From Fluviicoccus sp. (GTDB lineage: Bacteria; Pseudomonadota; Gammaproteobacteria; Pseudomonadales; Moraxellaceae), in NCBI RefSeq assembly GCF_030646115.1, contig NZ_JAUSMX010000006.1, positions 62,001-126,000 of the forward strand: a stretch of DNA of 64,000 nt, given 5' to 3'. The position numbers were made by a program, and so were the translations under genes. Positions 26,740-34,985 of this stretch are shown piece by piece. The notes below the pieces were generated by a model. That model was not told the origin of the DNA and made no database searches. It was given only the letters and a program-made list of their open reading frames with translations. The number at the start of each line of letters is the position of its first letter. Positions within the stretch are counted from its first letter, which is position 1.

Positions 26740-28002
26740 TCAAGCGGTATAAACCCCCCTCACCCGCCCCTGCACCGCCATCCCCAAAAACGGCGTATTG
26801 TGCCCGGCGGACGACAGCGTCTCCGGCGCCACGCACCAGGCCGCCTCCGGGTCCACCACCACCACCCCGCCGCTCGTCAGGCTGCCCGCCGCAATCCCGG
26901 CAATGGCCGCCGGGCTCACCGTCAGCGCCTGCCACAAGCGGTGCTCATTCAGCAAACCATCCCGCACCAGCTTCAAGCCCAACGGCAACACCGTCTCCAG
27001 CGCCGAAATACCCGGTTCGGTGGCCGGGAACGGCGCCAGCTTCGCCGCCGCATTCAACGGCTGGTGATGCGAGCAAATGGCGTCAATGGTGCCGTCCTGC
27101 ACCGCCGCACACAGCGCCAGCCGGTCAGCCTCGCTGCGCAACGGCGGCCGAACATGCGCCAGGCTGTTGAAACCGTCAATGGCGGCGTCGGTCAGGTGCA
27201 GCTGGTGCATCGCCACATCAGCCGTCACCGGCAGGCCCTTGCCCTTGGCAATGCGCATCAGCTCCACCGAACCCTTGCACGACAACTGGCTGAAGTGCGC
27301 CCGCACCCCGGTCTCCTCCACCATCAGCAATTGCTTGGCCAGCGCCACCGTTTCCGCCAGCGCCGGAATGGACGGCAGGCCCAAGCGCGCCGCCATGAAA
27401 CCGTCATGTGCGCAACCGTTGGCCAGGCTGGGCTCTTCCGGGTAGAAAAACACCGTCAGCCCCAGCGTCGCGGCATATTCCAGGCAACGCAGCAGGGTTT
27501 CGTCATTGGCAAAACCCGCGCGCGCATTGCTCACCGCAATGCAGCCCGCCTGATGCAGCGCCGCCATGTTCGCCGGACGTTTTCCTTCCAGACCCTTGGT
27601 CAGAGCGCCAATGGTATAGACCTTCGCCGCCCCGGCCGCTTCCGCCTTTTCCTGGATCAAGGCCACAATCGCGGCGCTGTCCACCACCGGCAGCGTGTCC
27701 GGCGGCGTCACCACATGCGCAAAGCCCCCGGCCAGCGCGGCGCGGGTTTCACTGGCAATGGTGGCGTGATGCTTCTCGCCCGGCTCGCGCAGGTTGGCGC
27801 AAAGGTCGACAAAGGCCGGCAGCACCAGACAACCGTCAATGGCGTCCACCCGGTCATGCGGCTGGTTGCGCGCTTCCGCCCCGAAGGCGATCATGCGGCC
27901 GTTTTCCAGCAACACATCGGTCTGGCGGTCCATACCGGCGGCGACATCCAGCACTCGGCCGCCTGTCAGTAACACCCGTTCGTATTTGGCTTCAGCGTTC
28001 AT
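26740..28002 (-). CDS. pyrC': non-catalytic dihydroorotase-like subunit of aspartate transcarbamoylase
   Basis: 420 residues from the ATG at 28002, overlapping the pyrB stop by one base (TGATG). The amidohydrolase fold is evident (LPAFVDLCANLREPGEKHH, AGGFAHVVTPPDT, later TAGHNTPF-like SSAGHNTPFLGM). However, the metal-binding His-x-His after VDL is replaced by Cys-Ala-Asn, and the later metal histidines are largely lost. This matches Pseudomonas PyrC', an inactive dihydroorotase homologue needed for the dodecameric (PyrB)6(PyrC')6 aspartate transcarbamoylase. It is therefore a structural partner of PyrB; a catalytic PyrC must be elsewhere. Confidence 0.93.
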   Translation of the reverse strand: MNAEAKYERVLLTGGRVLDVAAGMDRQTDVLLENGRMIAFGAEARNQPHDRVDAIDGCLVLPAFVDLCANLREPGEKHHATIASETRAALAGGFAHVVTPPDTLPVVDSAAIVALIQEKAEAAGAAKVYTIGALTKGLEGKRPANMAALHQAGCIAVSNARAGFANDETLLRCLEYAATLGLTVFFYPEEPSLANGCAHDGFMAARLGLPSIPALAETVALAKQLLMVEETGVRAHFSQLSCKGSVELMRIAKGKGLPVTADVAMHQLHLTDAAIDGFNSLAHVRPPLRSEADRLALCAAVQDGTIDAICSHHQPLNAAAKLAPFPATEPGISALETVLPLGLKLVRDGLLNEHRLWQALTVSPAAIAGIAAGSLTSGGVVVVDPEAAWCVAPETLSSAGHNTPFLGMAVQGRVRGVYTA

Positions 28003-28994
28003 CAGGCATCTCCCCGCGTGGTCAGTTGGCCCTGCATGGCCAGGGTCAGCACCGCCATGCGCACGGCAATCCCGTAGTTCACCTGCTTCAGGATCAGCGA
28101 TTGCGGGCCGTCCGCCACTTCCGAGGCAATTTCCACCCCGCGGTTGATGGGGCCAGGGTGCATCACCAGCGCATTGGGTGCGGCCAGACACAGCTTCTCC
28201 GGCGTCAAACCGTACAGCGCGTAAAACTCTTCAGGGCTGGCCAGCAGCGGCGATTCCATGCGCTCGTTCTGGATGCGCAGCGCAATCACCACATCGGCGC
28301 CTTCCAGACCTTCTTCCAGACGCTCGAACACCTTCACGCCCAGTTCCTGATAATCGCGCGGCTGCAGCGTGCGCGGCGCAATCACCCGGATCTCTTTCGC
28401 CCCCAGCGTTTGCAGCGCATGGATTTCCGACCGCGCGACGCGGGAATGCTTGACGTCACCGATGATGGCCACCGTCAGCTTGGTAAAGTCCCCGGCATGG
28501 CGGCGGATGGTCAGCATGTCCAGCATGCCCTGCGTGGGGTGGGCGTGGCGGCCGTCACCGGCGTTGATGATCGCCACTTTCGGCGTCACCTGGCTGGCAA
28601 TGAAGTGCGGCGCACCGGAATGCGGATGGCGCACCACGAAAATATCGGCAGTCATTGCTTCCAGGTTCCACAGCATGTCGCGCAGGGTTTCACCCTTGCT
28701 GTTGGAGGACTTGGCGATGTCGATGTTGAGCACGTCCGCGCCCAGGCGCTTGGCGGCCACGGCGAAGGTGGTCAGGGTGCGGGTGGACGCCTCGAAAAAG
28801 AGGTTCATCACCGTGCGCCCGGCCAGCAGCGGCTGGTTGTGGATGCTGCCGTCGGGGCCGAGGAAAGATTCGGCAAAATCGAGGATTTCGGTGAGCGTTT
28901 CGCGGCTGAGGCCTTCCGTGGTCAGGAAGTGGCGCAACCGGCCCTGCGGGTTAAGTTGCAGACGGCTGGGCGTATGCGCATGGGACACGTGCAT
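28002..28994 (-). CDS. pyrB: aspartate transcarbamoylase catalytic subunit
   Basis: 330 residues from the ATG at 28994; a longer in-frame start at 29084 adds a non-conserved tail. It condenses carbamoyl phosphate and aspartate, the committed step of pyrimidine synthesis. Landmarks are the carbamoyl-phosphate loop [19 protein letters not shown], the [11 protein letters not shown] segment, [13 protein letters not shown] and the C-terminal [11 protein letters not shown]. The residue after STRT is leucine where most ATCases have arginine. It is coupled to pyrC'. In pseudomonads pyrR lies just upstream; here that slot holds two plus-strand genes. No attenuator hairpin is obvious in the leader. Confidence 0.97.
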   Translation of the reverse strand: MHVSHAHTPSRLQLNPQGRLRHFLTTEGLSRETLTEILDFAESFLGPDGSIHNQPLLAGRTVMNLFFEASTRTLTTFAVAAKRLGADVLNIDIAKSSNSKGETLRDMLWNLEAMTADIFVVRHPHSGAPHFIASQVTPKVAIINAGDGRHAHPTQGMLDMLTIRRHAGDFTKLTVAIIGDVKHSRVARSEIHALQTLGAKEIRVIAPRTLQPRDYQELGVKVFERLEEGLEGADVVIALRIQNERMESPLLASPEEFYALYGLTPEKLCLAAPNALVMHPGPINRGVEIASEVADGPQSLILKQVNYGIAVRMAVLTLAMQGQLTTRGDA

Positions 28995-29162
28995 GATGAG
29001 GTTTCTGCCAAGGAAATTTGCCGCCGATTCTAGCAGAAAAGCCGGGATGCCTCCGAGGGGGCCGCCGGGCGAAAATTTCGTCACGACTTTCCGGTCCGGC
29101 TACTGGCATTCAGCCACCATTTCTTTATGCTGTGGAAACAATAATTATTCACGGCTTTTTGT

Positions 29163-29666
29163 ATGCGCCACCCGTTTGCCTGTCTGGTCTGCCTGATGTT
29201 GTGCGCCTGCGCCGCCCTGCCGGAAAAACCGGTGGATCTGGTGGCGCCGGTCATTGTCGCCAAGCTGACGCTGCGGGACTTGCGCCGGGCCGACCGCGCC
29301 CTTGCCACCCGCGATGCCACATTGGGCGCACCCGTGCCCCTGAAACTGCAACCGGCGGAAACCGTGCAGCTGCATGCCGCGCTGACCGAGCGGCTGGGCC
29401 TGACGAGCGCAAGCCCGGCGGCCGTGGCCGACCTGAATGATTTTGACCTCTACCGCAAGCCGGACGGTACGCTGACCGTGGTGATCAACCTCATCCTGCG
29501 CCGCGACGGACGCACTACCATGCACCGCATCACCCGCTCACTGCCCCCCGGCGCGCCGGAGGCGGAGAAAACCCTGGTGCAGCAGGCCATCCGCGATTTG
29601 ATGGCGACGATCACCACTTCAACTAATATGCCCGAAAGCCTTCCGGCCAAACCGCAAACCCCTTGA
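29163..29666 (+). CDS. putative lipoprotein
   Basis: 167 residues. The N-terminus CLVCLMLCACAALPEKP is a lipoprotein signal with lipobox-like LCAC, so the mature protein probably starts at C14 or C16. The rest (motifs VVINLILRRDGRTTMHRI and a Pro-rich end) matches no family I recognise. It is divergent from pyrB and followed 18 bases later by a small membrane protein gene; together they occupy the place of pyrR between ruvX and pyrB. Confidence 0.7.
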   Translation: MRHPFACLVCLMLCACAALPEKPVDLVAPVIVAKLTLRDLRRADRALATRDATLGAPVPLKLQPAETVQLHAALTERLGLTSASPAAVADLNDFDLYRKPDGTLTVVINLILRRDGRTTMHRITRSLPPGAPEAEKTLVQQAIRDLMATITTSTNMPESLPAKPQTP

Positions 29667-29684
29667 TTGTTCCGGAAACCCGTC

Positions 29685-30053
29685 ATGCCCCAGAATCCTC
29701 CGCAAAGCCTCACCACCGCCGCCCTGGCCTTGGGGACACTCGGCTTGCTGGCCGCCGCCGACTCCTGGCACGCACGGCTGCTCTATACGGGCATTTCGCC
29801 CCTGGCGGCCTGGACGGACCTGTTGTTCCCGGTCTTGCTGGGCCTGATGTTCGGATTGACATTGCGGCCGAAATACGTGTGGGGATACAGCCTGTTTACG
29901 CTGGGGCTGACCGGCAGCCTGATTGCCTACAAGACCATCATCGGTTTCAAGAATGACGGCTTCGTGATTTTGTATGCGGTGTTGTTGATGGCGACGGTGC
30001 AAACCGCCGTGCTGACCTGGCGTCATCGCAGCAATCCCGAACCCGGACTGTAG
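29685..30053 (+). CDS. small integral membrane protein
   Basis: 122 residues from the ATG at 29685 (a TTG at 29667 is possible). Four hydrophobic segments (about 10-25, 40-57, 65-82 and 88-106) make this a four-helix inner-membrane protein with a short basic C-terminus. No family is recognised. Its stop codon TAG lies inside repeat A copy 3, so the repeat supplies the end of the gene. Confidence 0.65.
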   Translation: MPQNPPQSLTTAALALGTLGLLAAADSWHARLLYTGISPLAAWTDLLFPVLLGLMFGLTLRPKYVWGYSLFTLGLTGSLIAYKTIIGFKNDGFVILYAVLLMATVQTAVLTWRHRSNPEPGL

Positions 30054-30118
30054 GTCGGGCTTCAGCCCGACTACACCCTTCGCTCGGAGAACAGCGTCGG
30101 GCTGAAGCCCGACCTACA
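30048..30118. repeat. dispersed inverted repeat, family A, copy 3
   Basis: Arms CTGTAGGTCGGGCTTCAGCC (from 30048) and GTCGGGCTGAAGCCCGACCT (ending at 30118 with ACA) match copies 1 and 2. It lies between convergent genes (the small membrane protein and ruvX), as copy 1 does between metF and the MFS gene. Confidence 0.85.
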
Positions 30119-30130
30119 TACTGCTATGGA

Positions 30131-30577
30131 TCAGGGTTTCAGCCCGCATTCCGGCGCTTCCAGCCAGCCCTCCGTCATCAGCACCGCCGCTGTGGAGTCC
30201 ACGGATGCCAGCTTGCCCTTGCGCCGGGCGCCGGCTTCCGCCAGCAGGTCACGCGCGGCGCGGCTGGTGAGCCGTTCATCCACCATCCATACCGGCAGGC
30301 GGTAACGCGCTTCCAGCCTGCGCCCGAATTTGCGGGAGAGGCGAGACAGCTCGGATTCGGTGTCGTCCATGTTCAGCGGCAAGCCCACCAGCAGCGCCTG
30401 CGGCTGCCATTCCGCCACCAGCGTGTCCACCACCACCCAGTCGGGAATGCCGTCGCGGGAGGGAATTGGAGGCAGCGGACTGGCGGTGGCGGTAATGCGC
30501 TGGCCGGTGGCAACGCCGAATTTGCGGGTGCCGAAATCGAAGCCGAGGACGGTGCGGATTTCCTGAAAATCAGGCAT
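30131..30577 (-). CDS. ruvX: Holliday junction resolvase-like / pre-16S rRNA nuclease
   Basis: 148 residues from the ATG at 30577, overlapping the yqgE end by eight bases. The RNase-H-like fold starts with the family signature LGFDFGTRKFGVATG, followed by LLVGLPLNMDD, MVDERLTS and a final conserved acid in KLASVDSTAA. It is a YqgF/RuvX nuclease implicated in pre-16S rRNA 5'-end processing. It is the second gene of the conserved yqgE-ruvX pair. Confidence 0.95.
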   Translation of the reverse strand: MPDFQEIRTVLGFDFGTRKFGVATGQRITATASPLPPIPSRDGIPDWVVVDTLVAEWQPQALLVGLPLNMDDTESELSRLSRKFGRRLEARYRLPVWMVDERLTSRAARDLLAEAGARRKGKLASVDSTAAVLMTEGWLEAPECGLKP

Positions 30578-31139
30578 GCCCCACCTGCGCCGACAGCAGA
30601 TGCACATCCACGCCAATGCGGCGGGCTGCCGCTTCCCAGCGCTGATCGTAAGGCATCTCGAACAGCAAACCAGTATCGGCCGGGCACACCAGCCACGCGT
30701 TTTCGGCAATTTCCTTTTCCAGCTGACCGGCGCCCCACCCGGCATAGCCCAGCATGATCTGGTAACGGGCCGGCCCCTTGCCGTGCGAAATGGCGTCGAG
30801 GATATCGCGGGAGCTGGTGACGCAGAGGTTGTCATCCACTTCCATCGACGAATTCCAGTGCCCCTTGTCCTGATGCAGCACAAACCCGGCCTCGGTGCTG
30901 ACCGGGCCGCCATACAGCACCGGCTGCTCGGGACGCGGGAATTCGGCGATCACCGGCAAGCGCACCTCCGTCAGCAACTCACTGACCGTCAGTTCCAGCG
31001 GCCGGTTCAGCACCAGTCCCACCGCGCCGTCTTCGTCATGGCGCACAATATAGGTCACCGTATGCGCAAAGCGGCCGTCCTGCATCTCCGGCATGGCAAT
31101 CAGGCACTGATGGGTGAAATTGGCATTGGGCAAGGTCAT
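30570..31139 (-). CDS. yqgE: YqgE/AlgH family protein
   Basis: 189 residues from the ATG at 31139 (AAGG eight bases upstream; a GTG nine bases earlier is the alternative). YqgE features are the opening HQCLIAMPEMQDGRFAHTV, then VGLVLNRPLELTVSELL, VLYGGPVSTEAGFVLH and a C-terminal RWEAAARRIGVDVHLL. It is a cytoplasmic protein of unclear molecular role, called AlgH in Pseudomonas. It overlaps ruvX, its near-universal partner in gammaproteobacteria. Confidence 0.95.
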   Translation of the reverse strand: MTLPNANFTHQCLIAMPEMQDGRFAHTVTYIVRHDEDGAVGLVLNRPLELTVSELLTEVRLPVIAEFPRPEQPVLYGGPVSTEAGFVLHQDKGHWNSSMEVDDNLCVTSSRDILDAISHGKGPARYQIMLGYAGWGAGQLEKEIAENAWLVCPADTGLLFEMPYDQRWEAAARRIGVDVHLLSAQVGHA

Positions 31140-31302
31140 GGAGGTCACCTTTCTCTATTAAAGGCCAGTATTGGGGCCGACCCTGCAGAAGGCAAGTATT
31201 TTTCCGTGTGCAGCCTCAGCCCGCAACGGTTGACGGCATGCCCGCCCTGAATTACTGTCAGGTCGCTTTTCTCCCCATTACCAGACTTGCGGAACTTTGA
31301 CC

Positions 31303-32076
31303 ATGACCCAACTCGCGACTGTCATCACCGGCGCTTCCAGCGGCATCGGCCTGGAACTGGCCCAACTGTTTGCCCCGGAGCACCAGCATCTGGTGCTGGT
31401 GGCGCGCCGTCGCGACCCCATGGAAGCCTTGGCCGCCGACCTGAAACACAAGTACGGCGTGCGCGTCACCGTCATTGCCCGTGACCTGCAGGAACCCGGT
31501 GCGGCGCAGGCGCTGATGGACGATCTGGCCGCGCATCACCTGCAGGTGGACACGCTGGTCAACAACGCCGGTTTCGGGCTCAGCGGCAACTTCGCCCATG
31601 CCGACCCGACCAAGACCTCGGCCATGATGCAGCTGAACATGATCACCCTGACCGAACTGACCCAGCGCGCATTGCCCGGCATGCTGGAGCGCGGCCAGGG
31701 CCGCATCCTCAATGTGGCGTCGCTGGTGGCCTTCCAGTCCTGTCCGTACTTCGCCGTTTACGCCGCCACCAAGAGCTTCGTGCTGTCATTATCGGAAGCG
31801 CTGGCGGAGGAAGTGGGTTCACGCGGCGTGCTGGTGAGCTGTCTGTGCCCCGGCTCCACCGATACCGGATTCCACGCCGTCGCCTCCACACAGGACAGTG
31901 TGCTGGCGCAGATTGCCGATCCGGTCAAAATGGTGGCGGAGCAGGCCTATAAAGGACTGAACAACGGCCAGCGCGTGGTGGTGACCGGCTGGATGAACAA
32001 GCCGGTGCCCATGCTGAACCGGCTGGTGCCGCGCCGGGCCATGACCTGGGCGGTGGGCAAGGTGCTGGGACGCTGA
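31303..32076 (+). CDS. short-chain dehydrogenase/reductase
   Basis: 257 residues from the ATG at 31303. Rossmann glycine motif TGASSGIGLE, the NNAGFG segment and the catalytic tetrad around VASLVAFQSCPYFAVYAATKSF (Ser, Tyr, Lys) identify a classical SDR. It resembles the DltE/YqjQ-like group, which oxidises or reduces varied small lipids or alcohols; the substrate is unknown. It diverges from yqgE and precedes the phospholipase-C-like cluster by 314 bases. Confidence 0.9.
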   Translation: MTQLATVITGASSGIGLELAQLFAPEHQHLVLVARRRDPMEALAADLKHKYGVRVTVIARDLQEPGAAQALMDDLAAHHLQVDTLVNNAGFGLSGNFAHADPTKTSAMMQLNMITLTELTQRALPGMLERGQGRILNVASLVAFQSCPYFAVYAATKSFVLSLSEALAEEVGSRGVLVSCLCPGSTDTGFHAVASTQDSVLAQIADPVKMVAEQAYKGLNNGQRVVVTGWMNKPVPMLNRLVPRRAMTWAVGKVLGR

Positions 32077-32205
32077 AACGGCGCCGCTGCGGGGAGAAAA
32101 ACCCTCCCCGCTTCCGACCAACGGCGGAAAATCCCGAAAACTTGACTTCATCCGCCACCCGAATGTGAACAACAGACACCTTTTCTCACAAATCACGCCA
32201 ATTTC

Positions 32206-32326
32206 TACCGTTCATCCCTCATTTTATACCGTTCATTCCTGAATTTTTACCGCTTGTCGGCTCAATGAACCGGCAATGAAACTGACAGGTTTTCGCAACG
32301 AATTCACTACAGTCATCGGCTACTAT
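32206..32326 (+). promoter_or_regulatory. three LytTR (AlgR-like) repeats and promoter block of PLC-like gene 1
   Basis: Three direct repeats with CCG at 32208, 32229 and 32250, exactly 21 bases apart: ACCGTTCATCC, ACCGTTCATTC and ACCGCTTGTCGG. They match the LytTR consensus and the AlgR core (A)CCGTTCGTC. TTCGCAACGAATTC (32292-32305) follows 42 bases after the third site, then 15 bases, then TACTAT (32321-32326) as a likely -10. The block upstream of PLC-like gene 3 has the same spacings. Confidence 0.72.
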
Positions 32327-32390
32327 TTATACATCGCAGCGAGCCTCCCCCGGCTCCCAAAATCAGAAAAAACCGCCTTGAGGTATTGCC

Positions 32391-33410
32391 ATGAATCGTC
32401 TGTCCGCCTTTGCTGTCGCCGCCATTGCCGCCACGGTCAGTCTGGATGCTGCTGCATTCAGCCAGGAAACCCACAAGCGCATTGCCATTGACGCCGTGAA
32501 TTACATGAAGGCCAACCCGGCCACCACCAATTACGCCAAGCTGTCCGCCGGTATCGCCCGCGCCGGCCTCACCGTTGACCAGTTCGCCAACGCCATGGGC
32601 CAGGGCGCCTATGATGTAGACGATTTCGCCGACACCTACCTGTGCGGCGCCACCACCGGCAGCTGCCAGCTGGCTCCGGTCTGGGGTCTGGGTGCAGGCA
32701 TCGTCAAATACACCTCCTACTGGCACTTCCAGAACCATACCCAAGGTTCTGACGCGCACGGCAACGATCTGGGCGGCTACAACTACGCCAAGCTGACCGT
32801 TTGGGGCGCCATCGACAACATGGCCGCCACCTGGCTGTACGGCGACTACCTGGATGACGGCAAGGGCGGCCTCACCGGCTGGTTCTGGGCTGACAGCTCC
32901 AAGTACAACGCTTACGGCATCACCGAAAAGAATTACCGTCTGGGCGGCTACTCCAGCAACAACCAATATGCCGATTTCGAGAAGGCTCCGTTCCAGCCCA
33001 TCGACAACCTGGCTCAATACTGGTTCCAGAAGTTCCTGACCACCCCGACGGTGCAGAACCTGGGCTTTGTCATGCACTCCACCGACCTGCTGCAACCGCA
33101 CCACGTCTGGACCACCTCCGACCTGAACCACGCCGGTTGGGAAGGCTGGGTGAATGACAACTACTATGGCAAGAACTTTAATGATCCGGCCAAGGTCACC
33201 ACCGCCCTGAACGACTTTACCCCGCTCAGCGCCACCGCCACCGACATCCGTCCCTTGCTGACCCAGGGCGGCGCTTACGCCTACAACAATGGCGGCATCG
33301 TGCTCTCCAGCACCTCCGATGCCGATCGCACCGTGGTCGCCACCAAGGTCATTCCGCATGCCATTGCCATGATGGTGCGGGTGCTGAACCGCGCCGCTGA
33401 ACGCATGTAA
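32391..33410 (+). CDS. secreted zinc phospholipase C/P1-nuclease-like protein, copy 1
   Basis: 339 residues; signal peptide 1-22, predicted mature start FSQETHKR. The all-helical zinc-hydrolase pattern of PC-PLC and P1 nuclease can be followed: H28 in the first helix, acidic GAYDVDDFADTY (74-83), H112 in TSYWHFQNH, then FVMHSTDLLQPHH (H229, D232, H237) and LNHAGWEGWV (H247, E251). These are the expected metal ligands. Two cysteines (LCGATTGSCQ) probably form a disulfide. Length and the HxxD...QPxH motif favour a phospholipase or nuclease; which of them is open. Two downstream paralogues are about 75-85% identical by eye. GAGG lies upstream of the ATG. Confidence 0.85.
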   Translation: MNRLSAFAVAAIAATVSLDAAAFSQETHKRIAIDAVNYMKANPATTNYAKLSAGIARAGLTVDQFANAMGQGAYDVDDFADTYLCGATTGSCQLAPVWGLGAGIVKYTSYWHFQNHTQGSDAHGNDLGGYNYAKLTVWGAIDNMAATWLYGDYLDDGKGGLTGWFWADSSKYNAYGITEKNYRLGGYSSNNQYADFEKAPFQPIDNLAQYWFQKFLTTPTVQNLGFVMHSTDLLQPHHVWTTSDLNHAGWEGWVNDNYYGKNFNDPAKVTTALNDFTPLSATATDIRPLLTQGGAYAYNNGGIVLSSTSDADRTVVATKVIPHAIAMMVRVLNRAAERM

Positions 33411-33436
33411 CACCGCAACGCTGAGATACCCTTTAC

Positions 33437-33467
33437 AGCCCGCGCACCCTTGCGCGGGCTTTTTTTT
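33437..33467 (+). terminator. Rho-independent terminator after PLC-like copy 1
   Basis: AGCCCGCGCA (33437-33446) pairs perfectly with TGCGCGGGCT (33451-33460) around CCCT, followed by eight T. Copies 1 and 2 are therefore separate transcription units. Confidence 0.95.
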
Positions 33468-33652
33468 GTGCGCTTCACCACCCCCGGTCCCACTCCATTA
33501 CCTCTGACATCGCCATTCATCCGGTTTGGCGTGAACTGTCCAAATACTGGTAGCCCAGAGACAAATTCCCTCCCGCACTTCTGTCTAGTATTCGATCACT
33601 TCGCAGCGGCGACCCGCCCTGCCGGATGCACAAGAACAACAGGAGAAACACC

Positions 33653-34666
33653 ATGAAGCTGCTCAGCGCCCTCACCCTTGCCGCCGCCACGTTCGTTGCC
33701 CAGCAGGCCTCTGCCTTTACCCAGGAAACCCATCGCCGCATTGCCATGGATGCGGTCAACTACATGAAGGCCAACCCGACCACCACCAACTACGCCAAGT
33801 TGCTGAACGGGGCCGTCAAGGCCGGTTTGACCATCGACCAGTTCGCCACCGCCCTGGGCCAGGGCGCCTACGACGTGGATGAGTTCTCCGACACCTATAT
33901 TTGCGGGGCCACGACCGGCAACTGCCAGTTGGCGCCCGTGTGGGGTCTGGGTGCGGGCATCGTCAAGTACACCTCGTTCTGGCATTTCCAGAACCATACC
34001 CAAGGCGCGGATGCCCATGGCAACGATCTGGGCGGCTACAACTACGCCAAGCTGACCGTCTGGGGCGACATCGACACCCTCGCCTCCGGCTGGCTCTATG
34101 GCGACTATCTGGATGACGGCAAGGGCGGCAACAGCGCCTGGTTCGGCGACAGCTCCAAGTACAACGGTTACGACAATACCGAAGCCCATTACCGTCTGGG
34201 CGGCTACTCCAGCCGCAGCCAGTATGCAGATTATGAAAAGATGCCGTTCCAGCCCATCGACAACCTGGGCCAGTACTGGTTCCAGCAATTCCTGTCCGCC
34301 CCGACCGTGCAGAAACTGGGCTTTGTGCTGCACACCACCGACCTGTTGCAACCGCACCACTTGTGGACAACCCTGGCGTTGAACCACTCCGGCTGGGAAA
34401 GCTGGATCAACGACAACTATTACAGCCGAGCACTGAACGATCAGGCCAAAGTCCGCACGGCGCTGAACACCTTTACACCGTTGACCGCCACCGCCACCGA
34501 CATCCGTCCGCTGTTGACCCAGGGCGGCAGCTACGCCTACAGCACCGGCGGCATCGTGCTGTCCAGCACCGCCGACAGCGACCGCATCGCCATCGCCAAC
34601 AAGGTGGTACCGCATGCCATCGCCATGGCTGTCCGTGTGCTGAACCGCGCCGCCGAACGCTTCTGA
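33653..34666 (+). CDS. secreted zinc phospholipase C/P1-nuclease-like protein, copy 2
   Basis: 337 residues from the ATG at 33653 (AGGAG at seven bases). Signal peptide ends QQASA, mature start FTQETHRR. All candidate zinc ligands seen in copy 1 are kept (QETH, GAYDVDEF, FWHFQNH, VLHTTDLLQPHH, LNHSGWESW). The upstream region keeps a TAGTAT -10-like box (33596-33601) but lacks the three-repeat LytTR array and the exact TTCGCAACG block of copies 1 and 3, so it may be controlled differently. The differences are spread along the length, which fits an older duplication. Confidence 0.85.
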   Translation: MKLLSALTLAAATFVAQQASAFTQETHRRIAMDAVNYMKANPTTTNYAKLLNGAVKAGLTIDQFATALGQGAYDVDEFSDTYICGATTGNCQLAPVWGLGAGIVKYTSFWHFQNHTQGADAHGNDLGGYNYAKLTVWGDIDTLASGWLYGDYLDDGKGGNSAWFGDSSKYNGYDNTEAHYRLGGYSSRSQYADYEKMPFQPIDNLGQYWFQQFLSAPTVQKLGFVLHTTDLLQPHHLWTTLALNHSGWESWINDNYYSRALNDQAKVRTALNTFTPLTATATDIRPLLTQGGSYAYSTGGIVLSSTADSDRIAIANKVVPHAIAMAVRVLNRAAERF

Positions 34667-34690
34667 TCCATCCGGAAACCCGCATTACCC

Positions 34691-34715
34691 AAGGCCCGCA
34701 CCTCGTGCGGGCCTT
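34691..34715 (+). terminator. terminator hairpin after PLC-like copy 2
   Basis: AAGGCCCGCA (34691-34700) pairs with TGCGGGCCTT (34706-34715) around CCTCG. The T-tract is poor (GTCGTTCC). Confidence 0.75.
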
Positions 34716-34793
34716 GTCGTTCCGGAAACTTGACACCAGCCGCCAGTGCTGTGTCCGCGAATCACAAATTATGGGCCGACACCCCGCTTTTAC

Positions 34794-34914
34794 GACCGTT
34801 CGTCGCCGAATTCCAGCCGCTCATTCCCGAATTCCGACCGCTTGTCGGCACGACAGATACCGCCAAAAGCTGTCAGCTATTCGCAACGAATTCGTGACAT
34901 GTTTGGTCTAGTAT
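34794..34914 (+). promoter_or_regulatory. three LytTR (AlgR-like) repeats and promoter block of PLC-like gene 3
   Basis: CCG triplets at 34796, 34817 and 34838, again exactly 21 bases apart: ACCGTTCGTCG (a full AlgR core), GCCGCTCATTC and ACCGCTTGTCGG. TTCGCAACGAATTC (34880-34893) lies 42 bases after the third triplet, then 15 bases, then TAGTAT (34909-34914). Every spacing equals that upstream of copy 1. The rest of the 312-base gap holds only the preceding terminator. Confidence 0.78.
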
Positions 34915-34985
34915 TTACCCAACTTAGGCGGCCGTTTTGGCCTCCGCGATTCAACCGACTACTAGAACTTACCCAGAGGTACATC

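Noticed and set aside
26800-27972. Plus-strand open frame of 390 codons
   Set aside because: Antisense to pyrC'; Arg/Gln/His-rich shadow translation.
33512-33545. LytTR-like array upstream of PLC-like copy 2
   Set aside because: Only a single degenerate GCCATTCATCC is seen, without 21-base periodicity or the TTCGCAACG block.
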